A stretch of DNA of 36,935 nt from NCBI RefSeq assembly GCF_001949145.1, contig NW_019091620.1, forward strand, positions 690,392 through 727,326, written 5' to 3'. Of this stretch, positions 16,474-27,289 are shown piece by piece. The translations under genes were made by a program, and so were the position numbers. The DNA comes from Acanthaster planci. Its lineage: Eukaryota > Echinodermata > Asteroidea > Valvatida > Acanthasteridae. The notes under the pieces were generated by a model. That model made no database searches and was not told the origin of the DNA. It saw only the letters and a program-made list of their open reading frames with translations. How positions within the stretch are numbered: the first letter of the stretch is position 1; every line of letters starts with the position of its first letter.

Positions 16474-17162
16474 TTAATAAACTATACTCTTAAAATTCCC
16501 GTCTTTCACCGTCAATTGCGCGTCCATTACCTAAAATACATACATCGTCAAAGGCCCCGCCGTTTCTTCCCGTCTTTCCATTTGTACCGAGATATCACCA
16601 CCGCCGCCGAAAGGCCTACCCCACCCATGCGCCGAGTTGTCATCCGAACTTCTGAAATCGAGCCAAAGCCCGTACTTATCTTTCAAGTAATCAGCCATGT
16701 CGACTCCGGTCAATTTTAAGTCTTTGGCTACCGCTCGAGCCGTTTCAGTTTCCGAGTCACCGAAGTACTTGTTTATTTCGTTCCAGTGTTGATATTCGAA
16801 AAGTCCCTGTGAATAAAGTTGATTCGGCTTACCTTCGACCGTTACGACTGTTTTAGTTATGTGTGGGTTGTAAAATCTCAGGGGATTTTTGACGGTCGGA
16901 TCTTTTATCAGAACCAAAACGCCTTTCAGACTTTTAATCGTCTGGTCGATACTGATGTTCCATAACGTGTCTGATCTATTTACCACCTCTTTCTTCCACG
17001 AGTGAATTCGGTCAAATAAGTAATAGACGACACCCTTGTGCTTACTCCTCATACTTTGGGCCAGGTCTCGGTTAGTTACGACTTCGTATTCTAAAGTTAT
17101 ATCCGAAATTGCATATTCTGCTGCCGTGTCAGACGATTTAGCTACTTTGTCGTGATCGTTAA
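16474..17162 (-). pseudogene. Viral major capsid protein, C-terminal half, truncated
   Basis: The minus-strand frame runs from about 17162 to 16531, where a TAG stops it, and then stays open to the true TAA at 16474-16476. Recognised blocks: ITLEYEVVTNRDLAQSM, VNRSDTLWNISID, KSLKGVLVLIKDP, FYNPHITKTVVTVEGKPNQ, LYSQGLFEYQHWNEINKYF and WLDFRSSDDNSAHGWGR, with ETAGPLTMYVF before the TAG. This is the second jelly-roll region of a double-jelly-roll capsid protein of Polinton-like/adintovirus-like type, in the expected order next to the packaging ATPase. Roughly the N-terminal half is missing: the sequence upstream of 17162 is a DIRS-type reverse transcriptase, not capsid. The TAG lies only 18 codons before the real end. 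Confidence 0.75.
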
Positions 17163-17720
17163 AAGCATAGAAACTGTGTCAACCAACATTCCCAACCATT
17201 CGCCTACCTGTTTGAGCTGGAAATCGCTTTTGATCTAGATACTTTCCAACCGGTAATGCTAAGTCTTTGTGCACAATTTGACTTACTGCTCAAGCTGGAA
17301 TCTTATCTGCATGACCAGAAATACCATCATCAATATACATGCATGATGGCGGAATGGCCCATGCTGCGCCCTCTCTTATAAGGGCCTTAGCATTTCGGTA
17401 AAACAGTGAGTGGCTGAGTTCAAACCAAAAGGGGGGACGTTAAAAATAATATATCGAATCTCCTTTTCGAACTTCCAACTGAAACCTAAAAACTAACGAT
17501 GTGGGGCAAAAATATCTATGTGATGGTAGCCACACTCTAGGTCAAATGTAAAAAAAAAAATTCTCAGAAAACATATATGCCAATACCAGTAAACCTTCCT
17601 ATTTGAACTTAGGTAGATAAGTATACTGGTTAACGTGTTGGAGGTCTAAGAAGAGCCTTAATTTCTTACCCTCAGATACTGTAAGTGGAGTAACTACATG
17701 AGGGGATGCTTGTGTAACGG
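17137..17720 (-). pseudogene. DIRS-type reverse transcriptase fragment
   Basis: Minus-strand blocks, with stops and one frameshift: VVTPLTVSEGKKLRLFLDL (17650-17720), motif A FDLECGYHHIDIFAPH, then FLGFSWKFEKEIRYIIFN, motif B VPPFGLNSATHCFTEMLRP, motif C MYIDDGIS (about 17330-17345) and VGEWLGMLVDTVSM (17160-17200). Motif A with FDL, the PFGL motif and the DDG of motif C, followed by EWLG, are typical of DIRS/Ngaro-like elements and differ from LINE RTs. The fragment ends where the capsid pseudogene starts, so insertion or recombination truncated the capsid gene. Confidence 0.75.
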
Positions 17721-17978
17721 GGAAAATGGCACACTATGGGGAACTCACAAAACAAAAACTCTAACTAAACCAAGGATCTTTGAAAGAAAAGTCGCAGGAA
17801 ACTGAATTAATAAGGACACAGACACCAATATTTGACTTTTAGAAAAGAACAAAAAAGAATTTATTAATGAAAAAGTACTGGAAAAATGCAAAAAAAAAAC
17901 AAAAGGACTACATGACTTAAAAGACTTAAACCAAAAGACTAAAAACCCAAACGTAAGTTGACACAGCATGTAAAATGG

Positions 17979-18063
17979 ACCTAATGAGTTTATAGGGCCT
18001 ACTCAGAAAAACTCTGGTAGCCCACGGGCTACCAGAGTTTTTCTGAGTATAAACTCATTAGGT
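17979..18063. repeat. 85-bp near-perfect inverted repeat (hairpin)
   Basis: The left arm ACCTAATGAGTTTAT (17979-17993) pairs with ATAAACTCATTAGGT (18049-18063). After a 7-nt unpaired AGGGCCT, ACTCAGAAAAACTCTGG continuing to 18023 pairs without mismatch with the arm at 18026-18048, leaving a 2-nt centre. The total is 38 paired bases per side. It is not flanked by a gene. It resembles a small foldback or palindromic mobile element and could form a cruciform. Confidence 0.85.
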
Positions 18064-19130
18064 CACCCGTGTCCCGTGGTTCTACAAAATAGAAGAACAG
18101 GAATAATTTCTGAAATGCAATTGACACGGGCATGGGCCCTTAATAATGAGCAAAAGTAAACGGAATAAAATACAAACACTGAACTGATTAAACACTATGC
18201 AATAACTACACTGTAACTTACACTTAAGTTATCATGGATAATTTTGATTCTAATGGAGACAGCAAGGGACCCTAAAATCCTCCAAATTATAAAGGAACGA
18301 TCTCACTTACTTTTTAAGATTCACATACGGGGTTGGTCTGGGATAATTTGCGATTAAGTAGGCTGTTTGGGGAGTTACAGTTAACCTTGGGATTTGGAGA
18401 AATTTAGGTGGGAAAATGAAGTGTGAAATTTGGCAAAATAATCACATTTGACAGAATGACTGGCTGGTGATTAGATATACAAAATATTGAGGGCGCTATT
18501 GATTGACACCGTTAGGCTGTTAACGTATAACTCGATGAATCAACAGAGGGCGCCGTTCAAGTCTCACTGTCTGTCGATGCTTTCTAACACCTTGTCAAAA
18601 AGTTTGAGGAAAGAGGGAAAAATTAACTTTATACATGAATAAGAAAAGTTTAGAAACTCACCTCTGACTTCTGGCAGAATAGGGCTCAAAACCACACTCC
18701 AGTTAGGAGGAACAATACATGTGAAGGTGACTGGCCTCTGCTGATCTGAGCTGCAACACAGAGTGTGGCCAGACCATATGACAACACTCTATATCTGATC
18801 TCGTCGATCAGGTGCGGTGGACCAAACCCTGTGGTGGTTAGACCCTTTCCGAGAGAAGTGCTATAGTAACCATTCTTATGGCGAAGAAATGTAACCATAT
18901 GAATGCTCTAGGTTAGCTTGGACCGATGCAAGAACGGTACAAACTAGCCCAGGGTGCTAGTGAGAGTCGTAGCGGCCCATCACCGCTACGCCCCGAACCG
19001 ATTGCCGGGCGAGTCACCCCCATGTCCCCCGCAACCCTTGTCCTATTGACTTGATATTTAGGTAACGCAACACTTATTTACAAGCACTAAACAACACTAT
19101 TCAGAATCTTATTGAGCATGACTAATCGAC
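18064..19130. other. Intergenic; GC-rich block with small stem-loop
   Basis: Mostly AT-rich. 18740-19030 is GC-richer and contains a 7-bp stem, GTAGCGG/CCGCTAC, at 18969-18989. A stretch at about 18780-18870 (TCTGATCTCGTCGATCAGG followed by GGTGGTTAGACCC) is loosely reminiscent of 5S-derived SINEs. I could not confirm internal promoter boxes. No protein gene is supported. Confidence 0.3.
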
Positions 19131-19139
19131 TGATTTTTC

Positions 19140-21575
19140 TTTGCTGCTCTATCTAGGCTAAGCTATCCATAATTTGAGAGAAGTGTTGTAGATGAATCTA
19201 ATAGCCAGTCTATGTACTCATTCCAGGTGATGAATGTCTGACTTCAAATGAGGATACCAAGAAGATAAAGCATATTCAAGGATGGGACGAACCAATGTCT
19301 TATAGGCTGTTTCTTTGAAATTAATATTACAGAACCACAAGTTCAGTTTGATTAATCGTAATATTTTTTAGATTTTTAACCACTTCAGAAACGTGTCCTC
19401 ACCAGGTCATGTAAGTAAGTAATAGTAAGAAATAGTAACAATACATTTTTGAGAGTCAACATTCTGTAGGACGTGACCACTGACCACTGAGCTGGTAGCT
19501 AGGTTTAGCACATCGCCTTAACCCTACAGATAAAGCGGTACACTTGTTAGAATTGAATTTCATCATCCACTTTGATTGCCAGAATTCTAATTTATAATTT
19601 TTTTGAAGTGCTAATCAGCATAACAGATAAGGCAATAATCTGCAAAAAGACGGACTGTGGGTGACAAGTTCATTGGGAGATCATTTATGTCTCAGAAAAA
19701 GCAAGGGTCCAAGGACTGATCCTTGGGAAACTCCAGGGGTAACTGGTATGGACTCAAATGCCTATCCTTCAACGATGACTTTTTGGGTACGACCATTGAG
19801 AAAGTTGCCAGTCCAGGTATACAATGAACCGGTAATTCCACAGTGACAGTTTTAGCAATAAGAGTTTATGAGGCAGGTGCCTCATAACATTTGATAAGGT
19901 TATCAAAGGCTTTAGAAAAGTCCAGCATAGCTACAACCAGTCTTCTTGTTATCATTTCGTTGATTTATGTCATGAGGAGTTGTTATTAACTGGGTTTTGG
20001 TTGATCTAGCTCTAAATCCATGTTGACTGTCACATAAGATGTTGTACTTCTCCAGGTGCTTCATGATATGACTGGCGATGATGTGCTCTATTAACATCTT
20101 CCAAGGAACAGATGTTGGGGATATGGGACGATAATTCAAAGGATCAGACTTGTTACCTTTTTTTGAAACAGCAGACACATTGGCAGTTTTCCACTTATAC
20201 AGGGACGTCACCACTATCGATGGATGTCTGAAAGACGTCCTCGAGTATGGGTGCCAAAGGAGTAGCCATAGTTTAAGTACATGTAACCATGGAGGTACAT
20301 GTATACTCTCAGGGCCGGGTGCTTTAGAAGGAACCAAGTCTTTCAGCAGCTATGGTACACCTATTGAGATTTCAAGTTTGGAGATATCTTCATGTTTTAT
20401 ACCTTGAAGGTCTGGCAATGAAGACGAGTGATTCAAATTAAATGCCCTCTGATGGAAACATCTGTTCAACATGTCAGCCTTGGATTTACTGTCACTGACA
20501 AGAATGTTCCCCTGAGCCAGATCTGCAATGCTAAGGTTTTTATTTCAAAGGCTCTTGATGTAAAAAGGCCTTGGGATTTGAGTTAAAATTATTGTGCAGA
20601 TGATCGCTGATAAATGCTTGACTGGCTCTACAAAGATTTTTTATATTTTTCTGAGCTTGTCTGAAGATATCCCAGTCTTAGGCCTGTCTAGATTTCTTTG
20701 ATTTTTTTTATTTAACCGACAGTTTTTCCTGTTTTCCCATTTCAATGAGCTGTTGAACCATGACACATGGTACATGCCTTTCCTGGAGTCCCTGCAGTTT
20801 CTGACTGATAGATGCCCATTTTTCTTCCGTGTATTTTTACCAACTTCAACAGCTACATACTCTGAACTGTAGTTGTGGACATCTCACAGAACACGCAGAA
20901 GCCATTCTTCACCAGCCTTATGTTTGAGAAAGATCTTTTTAACTGGCAACCTCTTTTCCTAGTTTTCAGGTTGATGTCATAATCAGAAAGTTCGTCAATA
21001 ATTTCAATTTTAGCAATGCTGTTGAAGTTGTCAGTAAACACTAAATCAAGAATGTTGTGTTCCCTCGTGACCTACATGTAGTAGATTCTCTAACACACTG
21101 GGTCAGACCAAATTCTGTTGATGTAGTGTAACTTCTCTCCTATCATCTTGCTGTATCATTGCCCTCTGGAAACAGTTCCATCATTCTAGTTTATGTTAGG
21201 AATATTAAAATTTCCCATGACATAAACAGAGTTGGAGTTCAATTTTGTCTTCAAGGCTGCAACAGATTTCCTGAGCTCATCTAACTAGAGACCCTTTTGG
21301 TCATTTGTAGGCCTAAAATAGGTATCAATCAGCATAGATTTGTTGCTCGATTTCAGTCCAGATGATTTCACACTCACCCATACCATTTTCAAATTCACTG
21401 GAGATTAATTAAGTGTTGATGGATGGCCTGAAAGACACCCCTGCCAGTTGCATTCACAGACCTGTCTCTGTGATAGATTTTGTAATCGGATGGAAAAATC
21501 TCTCTGCTACTTATAGATAAATTAAGCCATGATTCGGTCCCACAGATGATGTCTGGTTTATATGTACTTCCTTCT
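19140..21575 (-). mobile_element. Second degenerate CR1/jockey-like LINE
   Basis: Minus-strand order: an endonuclease start (KPDIICGTESW; IFPSDYKIYHRDRSVNATG at about 21430-21570) and a GNFN-type catalytic motif at about 21200. Then a late endonuclease block with FTDNFNSIAKIEIIDELSDYD (20990-21041), and RT with KAPGPESI, WKTANVSAVSKKGNKSDPLN, YRPISPTSVPWKM and QHGFRARSTKTQLI (19912-20337). Further blocks are VSQGSVLGPLLF and a degraded catalytic region (19600-19770), and a VRPILEYALSSWYPHLKS-type end at about 19200-19300. Frameshifts and stops interrupt every block. It is diverged from the LINE at 4886-8199, and its amino acid motifs differ throughout, so it is a separate family. Confidence 0.8.
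19912..20337 (-). pseudogene. LINE reverse transcriptase core fragment
   Basis: The longest open part of the second LINE, 141 codons. It carries the KAPGPESI block, the KTANVSAVSKKG motif, NYRPISPTSV, MKHLEKYNILCDSQHGF and HDINQRNDNKK. The frame breaks before the catalytic FSKAFD-type block, and the YADD region appears shifted at about 19630-19660. Confidence 0.8.
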
Positions 21576-21579
21576 GCCT

Positions 21580-23800
21580 CATAATGTACATGTTACCTTG
21601 GCCAAAGCAAGGAATGCGTAAAAGGCAGGGCAGTTTGCAATGTGGATGAGGTAGGCAACATGTACATGTACCTGTAAGGCATTGAACAGTTTGTACAGAT
21701 TGGAAACATGAAAACACTGGCCTCAGGAAAAGATTTCATGACAAAGTAAATCTATATACTTCACCCATAGACTCAGTCTCTAAACTGGCAACCCCATTGT
21801 ATCATGTCGTCTTAAATGTTACACTCAAACTACAATAAACGGAGAGTGGAAACTCTCTGCTTTTGAGTGTCTGGGAGCCACAGCTTTGGGCGTTTATTCT
21901 CAACATTCAACTGGAATACCAAAGTAGGGTACACCGGAACACAACCGGTACTTCTGACTTTGTTGAATAACCACAAACAGTGGTCCCCTTGACCACAGTT
22001 CAGATAGTGATACCTATAACCACTATCGACAACTCCCAATGGCCAGTTTTTTTTACATGAATACCAAATAAGGTATCATAATTCGAGATGCCTAGCGATA
22101 CCCATGATCACTATATACATGTATACCGAAAACAACAAACTGCCAGTTGTCATTTGTATTTCCAGTATATATAGAACAATAGGATGCCTATAAAATATGT
22201 TTATAACAAAAAAGAACACTACACCGTGCAATTAACTTGATGCATAACTTAGCAAAACTGAAGCCTTCAAACTGGTAATAACATAATTGTATAAGAACTT
22301 TTTTATATCAGGACTATGTAATTACGCACATCACAGTTCAAACCGCTGGAACATGCGGCCGGGTATAGTCCATGTAGAATGTCACAGGCTATTAATTATA
22401 CATACGTGTTTAAGTCCCCCATTGTTACATGTGGTGGAAATACCTAACTTTGTATATGCATTAGCAACTGAGATGAGAGGTAAAGTGGTAATGATCTATA
22501 ATACATGTACATAACAGTTGGGTAATCCTTGGCTAAGTTGGCTAATAAATAAAATTGGGCATTTGCCTCCTTATCCCGCATAAAAATTTGCAACCCCTCC
22601 AAAGGCATGAATCAAGGATCACGGGAGGCGTACAATGTATTTTGGAGGAGGGCAAACTTGTTTGAAGCTGTGCTGAAAACGAATACTGAAACAATGAACG
22701 ATGCGCTGCCCCGAGCACCAACCCTTTTGCTGCTTGGCCACCAGATTCACAGCAATAAATTGGCAGCAACCCCATTGCACTAATTGGCTACAGGACCCAG
22801 CTGGCGCAACTGAATCAGGCAATTTTCCTGCGTCCGCAATCATGTTCGGAACTACGCACGGCACCAAATGAATCTTTCCATTGAGTACAGTGTATAATGA
22901 ATTTTATTGTTTAGGGGATAAAAAGTCTTATTTTTACTTTATATACAGCGTACTTCCTTGAGACCATGGCTGGTAGGTACTATACATGTAGTTTTCTTAA
23001 CAGATATACATGTACTAAAACACAATGGAATGGAAGTCGCCATGTAGTTCATTTGTGATCAGTTAATGATCGGCCATGTTTGCTCAATTTTAAAAAAGTA
23101 TTAAAAAACAAAACATTTTTTACAAGACAAAGTTACAGTAAATATATGAACATTAAAGGCTAACACATGCATGTAAATTGCACATTACTTTCTGGACATC
23201 ATGACATCATGCTAGAACAGCCCTGATTATTGAAGGAGTCTCCTTCATTTCAACAGATTTCTTGTTCCAAATTACACAATGTATTGTGTTCACTGGCAAG
23301 AATTTTGGGGTACATATCCTTGCATATTAAATTTGCTAAAAATCTTAGTTTACACAGATTCTAAATTCGTCACCATTTTCATGAAGAGACAAATGCCTTA
23401 CTGGAAAGTAAACACTAGGTTTCGAGAAACTCACATTTGAAGTTGGTCTCTTTTAAAATGCTTATTTCCCTAGTATTTAGCATTTGGCTGATTTCAGTAG
23501 ATTTGGTTAAAAGAAATACACCACCAACTCATCACGTGGCCTACATGCAGTTGATTTTGAACTTTGAACTTTGTCTCTGTGAAAACACTGATGAATTACA
23601 CCCGCTTTTTCCCCATTTATATAAATATGATGATCCTTCCACTTACGTCAAATTATCCAAACTTAAAACACTAAAATGTACTTTTGAGGTGCAAGAAGCA
23701 CCCTGACCATGAATATTCAGGGCATCCCAACAGAGAACAAAGGGACCTGAGTCAGGTCACATTTTTAAAAGAAAAAACCTCATACCTCTCACACAGGAAA
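21580..23800. other. Intergenic; no supported gene
   Basis: AT-rich with TACATGTA motifs (for example 21658-21671 and 22121-22128). Several short ORFs exist, but none has convincing composition, conserved motifs or paired splice signals. Confidence 0.5.
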
Positions 23801-23816
23801 TGAAATATTTGAAAAA

Positions 23817-25316
23817 TTAATTCATCTTGAAATCTAATTCAGATACCAAACTCTTGCTCTTATCCACTAACTCCTTTGTGGTTGTGACTTCAAGATAACC
23901 AAGGTTACTCAATGTCTTCCTACAAATCTCTTGCATCCTCAGCACCACTTTGAGTGGTACCTGATTCCTCCATGCCTCGGGGACCTGAGATGCATTTCTG
24001 GATGTGGAATAGTAACTATTAACCTTTTGGTGACCAGGTTTGATGGCCGATTTTAAGGTGTTTTTCTGTATCCACCTAAAAACTTCTTGTGGTAGTTGAC
24101 CTAAACCAGTAAAATCATAAATGTCTTCAGCAAGCTTTTGAGGATCATGTGCTATATCTTCATACCGTACAAGTTTATATTTCCCTTGCAGCCACACTGG
24201 CTGACTACGAACAAAGTCTAAATTACGGTTTATTCGTCTACAAAGGTACGAAATACCAATATCAAGTGACTTACCCAGTTCTAATGTAACATTTGCTCCA
24301 GGTACTCTACTTTTTGAAATGTACGTTGCACGAGGATCCCGCACAAGGTGAATGATTTTTAAGTTAATACCAACATCAAGGGCAACAGACTCTAGAGATG
24401 ATATGCTGTACAACCTTATTAACTTGATTGCCTGGTGATGTTTCTTCCGGCAGGCTTGTATAAGGGGTTCTGTTTCCAAGGGAGGACATTTCATATTCTT
24501 ATACTCTGACCTTAGTTGGGAAGACAATGTAAGATTGCACAGCGGAGGGCTAGTCATCACTCTGCTACTAGCTCGATGAAGTGGTTCATGGTTATAAAAT
24601 TCCACCAAGTAAGGTGTTTTGTTGAATTCACACTTTACTAAATGTCGAAGGTATCCAGTTCTATCCGGGTAGAATTCTTTCTTCCATTCCGTTAATTTCA
24701 GTGGTTCAAACTGGAAGAAAATATTTGGGTGCTGATTGAAAAACTGACCTAAAAAGGAGGATCCAGAACGCCGATTAGTCACAATCAGGATGTGTACCGG
24801 TATCTTATTGTGTTTATCTCTTGATTTCATAGCAGGTTTACTTGCTTGGAAATAGTGCCTTTCTGAAACTTCTGTGGAGTTGTCCAATTCTTCTTTACGG
24901 ACTGATGCTACTTTACCAGGTACATGTACACCCACATGTACCGGTACATGTAGTGTCTTTGACCGTACCATGGGAGGTGAATCAGTGGTTGAAAATACTT
25001 CAGGGCTCAATGGAGTCAAACGTTTTGCTTGTAATTTTCCTTTGAGGTGATAATTAAGCTGTATCTTTGATGGTATGGCTTCTCCAAGGACAAAATCCAG
25101 CAGCTTGCTTTCATCTTCCATGGGTTTCAGAAGCATAACATTTTCATCATGTGAACTGATCCCCAAGCGAAATGTCTGTAAGATACTTTTGGAGCTTAAA
25201 GCAAGATGTCCATATTGCAGTATTTTTGTTGGAATTGTTCCAAAGTGAAGCAACATTAGTCCAAGGAGTGGCAAAAGGCTGATGATGAGACATTGTTTCC
25301 TTCTTGCTTTGGCCAT
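23817..25316 (-). CDS. Carbohydrate sulfotransferase, CHST1/3-like Golgi enzyme
   Basis: Intact 499-codon ORF. Type II layout: a short basic cytoplasmic start (MAKARRK), a transmembrane anchor at residues 8-27 (CLIISLLPLLGLMLLHF), a long stem to about 170, then the catalytic domain. Both PAPS-binding motifs are present: 5'-phosphosulfate-binding RRSGSSF at 182-188 and 3'-phosphate-binding RDPRATYISKS at 326-336. Residues 382-410 (LVRYEDIAHDPQKLAEDIYD) are typical of Gal/GlcNAc/GalNAc 6-O-sulfotransferases. N-glycosylation sequons occur at about 146, 261, 342 and 441. The reaction is sulfate transfer from PAPS to the 6-OH of a sugar in keratan or chondroitin sulfate-type chains in the Golgi. 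The coding part is in one exon, as usual for this family. A splice acceptor (TTTCTTTCATTTCTGCAG on the minus strand) lies 12 nt before the ATG, so the 5' UTR is spliced. The exact substrate cannot be told. Confidence 0.93.
   Translation of the reverse strand: MAKARRKQCLIISLLPLLGLMLLHFGTIPTKILQYGHLALSSKSILQTFRLGISSHDENVMLLKPMEDESKLLDFVLGEAIPSKIQLNYHLKGKLQAKRLTPLSPEVFSTTDSPPMVRSKTLHVPVHVGVHVPGKVASVRKEELDNSTEVSERHYFQASKPAMKSRDKHNKIPVHILIVTNRRSGSSFLGQFFNQHPNIFFQFEPLKLTEWKKEFYPDRTGYLRHLVKCEFNKTPYLVEFYNHEPLHRASSRVMTSPPLCNLTLSSQLRSEYKNMKCPPLETEPLIQACRKKHHQAIKLIRLYSISSLESVALDVGINLKIIHLVRDPRATYISKSRVPGANVTLELGKSLDIGISYLCRRINRNLDFVRSQPVWLQGKYKLVRYEDIAHDPQKLAEDIYDFTGLGQLPQEVFRWIQKNTLKSAIKPGHQKVNSYYSTSRNASQVPEAWRNQVPLKVVLRMQEICRKTLSNLGYLEVTTTKELVDKSKSLVSELDFKMN
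24919..24953 (-). repeat. TACATGTA-type repeat inside the sulfotransferase stem
   Basis: On the plus strand GGTACATGTACACCCACATG and a second TACCGGTACATGTA run occur within the coding exon. They encode a His-Val-rich stretch (LHVPVHVGVHVP, residues 122-133) in the stem. Confidence 0.8.
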
Positions 25317-25328
25317 TGTCTGTTTTCA

Positions 25329-25346
25329 CTGCAGAAATGAAAGAAA
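25329..25346 (-). promoter_or_regulatory. Splice acceptor before the sulfotransferase start
   Basis: The minus-strand polypyrimidine tract TTTCTTTCATTTCTGCAG ends at 25329. The following exon starts 12 nt before the ATG. Confidence 0.5.
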
Positions 25347-25349
25347 GTC

Positions 25350-26880
25350 CCTATTAGTAAGAGGCAATATTCAATCGTACATAAATCATTTGGATGTACA
25401 TGCACATGTTGGGCACTGATGATTTTCACTTCTTTAAAGTACACATACTTTACAAAATACTCAAATACAAAGAAATTGTTTCAATTTTGATATGCAGCTA
25501 CAGGTATATGAGTCATTCCAGTCAGACCAACACACCTTTTGACCTGTACATGTAGGTCTTTAGATTTTGAAAAAAAATGCTGTGCTTGTAGACATCAATA
25601 AATAAATACCAATTTTTTTTGCAGAATCCACCCAACAAAAGTGGAAAGTTTTCACTAAACTCTACCCTTTTAGTAAAAATGAAACATAACCCTCTCAGTT
25701 TTCATCAAATATTTTCTAAGTTGGTATCAAAATAATCATCAGAACATGCTCTTTTCATTGATGTTGAGAAGATTTAGCTTTGAGAACACACCTGTGTACG
25801 TGTATTGTCAAAAAAGTGTAGTGGGCCCTCACTTGATGAAATACATGTACAACAAGGTTAACAGAAATGGGAAACATTTAGTTAACATGAAGTATTTCAA
25901 AATAACAATAAATATGTAACCATTTCAAAAACATTATAAATTCAATGTTTACCCCGTTAATTGTGACCCCAAAATGAATAAAAGGTCCTAAATTTCCCTG
26001 CCTACAAAAAATCTATTTTGACCGTTCATGCTCCCAGGCTGATTTGATGATGTCATCGGCAGAACGTGTACAGTGTACACTGCATGATTGCACACAGTAC
26101 ATGCAGTATCGCACGCTAGCAATAGACCACATTGTGTTCAATGTAGCTTGGCCCATCGGCAAACAGTCTCAGTTCAAGGTAGAATTTACAAAATACAGTC
26201 CAACTATGTATATCTTGAATAATGATAATAATAATTACGTCATGATGACGTCACCAAGTGATTACATTAGTATTGTAAATTTCTTAAACCATATAAAATC
26301 AACTCTGGCCTCCCGCAACACCGGAAGTGGACTTATTATTCAAAAGTGGTAATAGGTATCAACTTGTTTTCAACAGTATTAAGTCAGTGAGGGTATAGTA
26401 TTCTTCAAATCATTTCCTGATGACGTCATGTAATTGCCTAGCACCCTCTAGCGACTAGTTAAAACTCATGAAAAATGAATTTTCAATAGATGTCTGTGGC
26501 GAAGTTTGTCCGAATCACCTGAAAATTGATATGACTGATAATCCTTACCCAGTAAACACCTGTGGAATTCGGGGCCGATGACGTGATAATGATGATGTTA
26601 TAATGAAAAGGCCCTTAAATCATTAAAAATAAAAAAAATCATTCCTAATTTTGGGGAAAACTGGCAAAATTCCAATCATGTGGCTGGGAAAGCATGTGAG
26701 CGTGTATTGTCACACTCTACTGTAGCAAGGAGGCTTGTGGTCTAACAGAAATTTTGAACTGTGGACTTAACAGCTGTTCGATTCCAGCCTGTGCAAAATT
26801 TCTTTTTTATCAAACCAAAAGAGTTTCCTGAAAAAGCTCAGTGTTTGTCTCACAACAAACACAACATTCGTCTCATTAGC
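25350..26880. other. Intergenic; repeat-derived TGACGTCA motifs
   Basis: No gene is supported. A 102-codon frame at 26044-26352 (plus strand) lacks coding-like features. Palindromes of the GATGACGTCA type occur at 26241-26250 and 26418-26428, related to those in the satellites at 27-30 kb. Confidence 0.4.
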
Positions 26881-26894
26881 TTTTTCACAACTTT

Positions 26895-27200
26895 GTAAAA
26901 AAGACATTCTTTTTGCTTTTTTAAAATTTTGTTTTGTTTTTTTTGGGGGGGGGCTTTTGTACAAGTTGTGGAAAAGGCATTCTTTTTGTCAATTTTTTTA
27001 GCTTTTCAGCAAGTTGCAGAAGAAGGCATTCTTTGCGTCATGTTTTTTAAGCTTTTTTGCAATTTTGCAAAAAAGGCAGTACTTCTTTTTTGTTTTATTT
27101 TTGGCATTTTTGCATTTTGAAAAAAAGGCATTCTCTGTGTCACAATTTTTTGCCTTTTTGCAAGTTGCGAAAAAGGCATTCTTTTTGTCAAGGTTTTTTT
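26895..27200. repeat. Minisatellite, about 50-bp unit, about six copies
   Basis: Units centred on AAAAGGCATTCTTTTTGTC-like sequence begin near 26903, 26976, 27025, 27075, 27127 and 27176, spaced 49-52 bp except the first. Each unit carries a T-run, a GCAAGTTGC or GCAATTTTGC palindrome, and GGCATTC. Because the unit length is near a multiple of three, both strands stay open for 60-110 codons, giving Phe-rich and Lys/Asn-rich frames that are artefacts of the repeat. Confidence 0.85.
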
Positions 27201-27289
27201 TTCTTCCGTCTTCTTCTTGTTCCCATCCTTTGTACACAGTTTTTCTTTGCAGTTCTTTAGTCTCTTTGCAAGGGTAAATCTTCATCAAA

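Noticed and set aside
9376-17162. CRISPR array or bacterial prophage
   Set aside because: No direct repeats with spacers and no Shine-Dalgarno sites; the gene content and decay fit a eukaryotic endogenous virus.
17745-17969. Phe/Ser-rich minus-strand frame of 74 codons
   Set aside because: Composition reflects A/T-rich DNA next to the DIRS fragment and lacks RT motifs.
18780-19030. Resemblance to 5S rRNA or a 5S-derived SINE
   Set aside because: Only short scattered matches (CTCGTC, GGTGGTTAG); no full box A/IE/C set or secondary structure could be confirmed.
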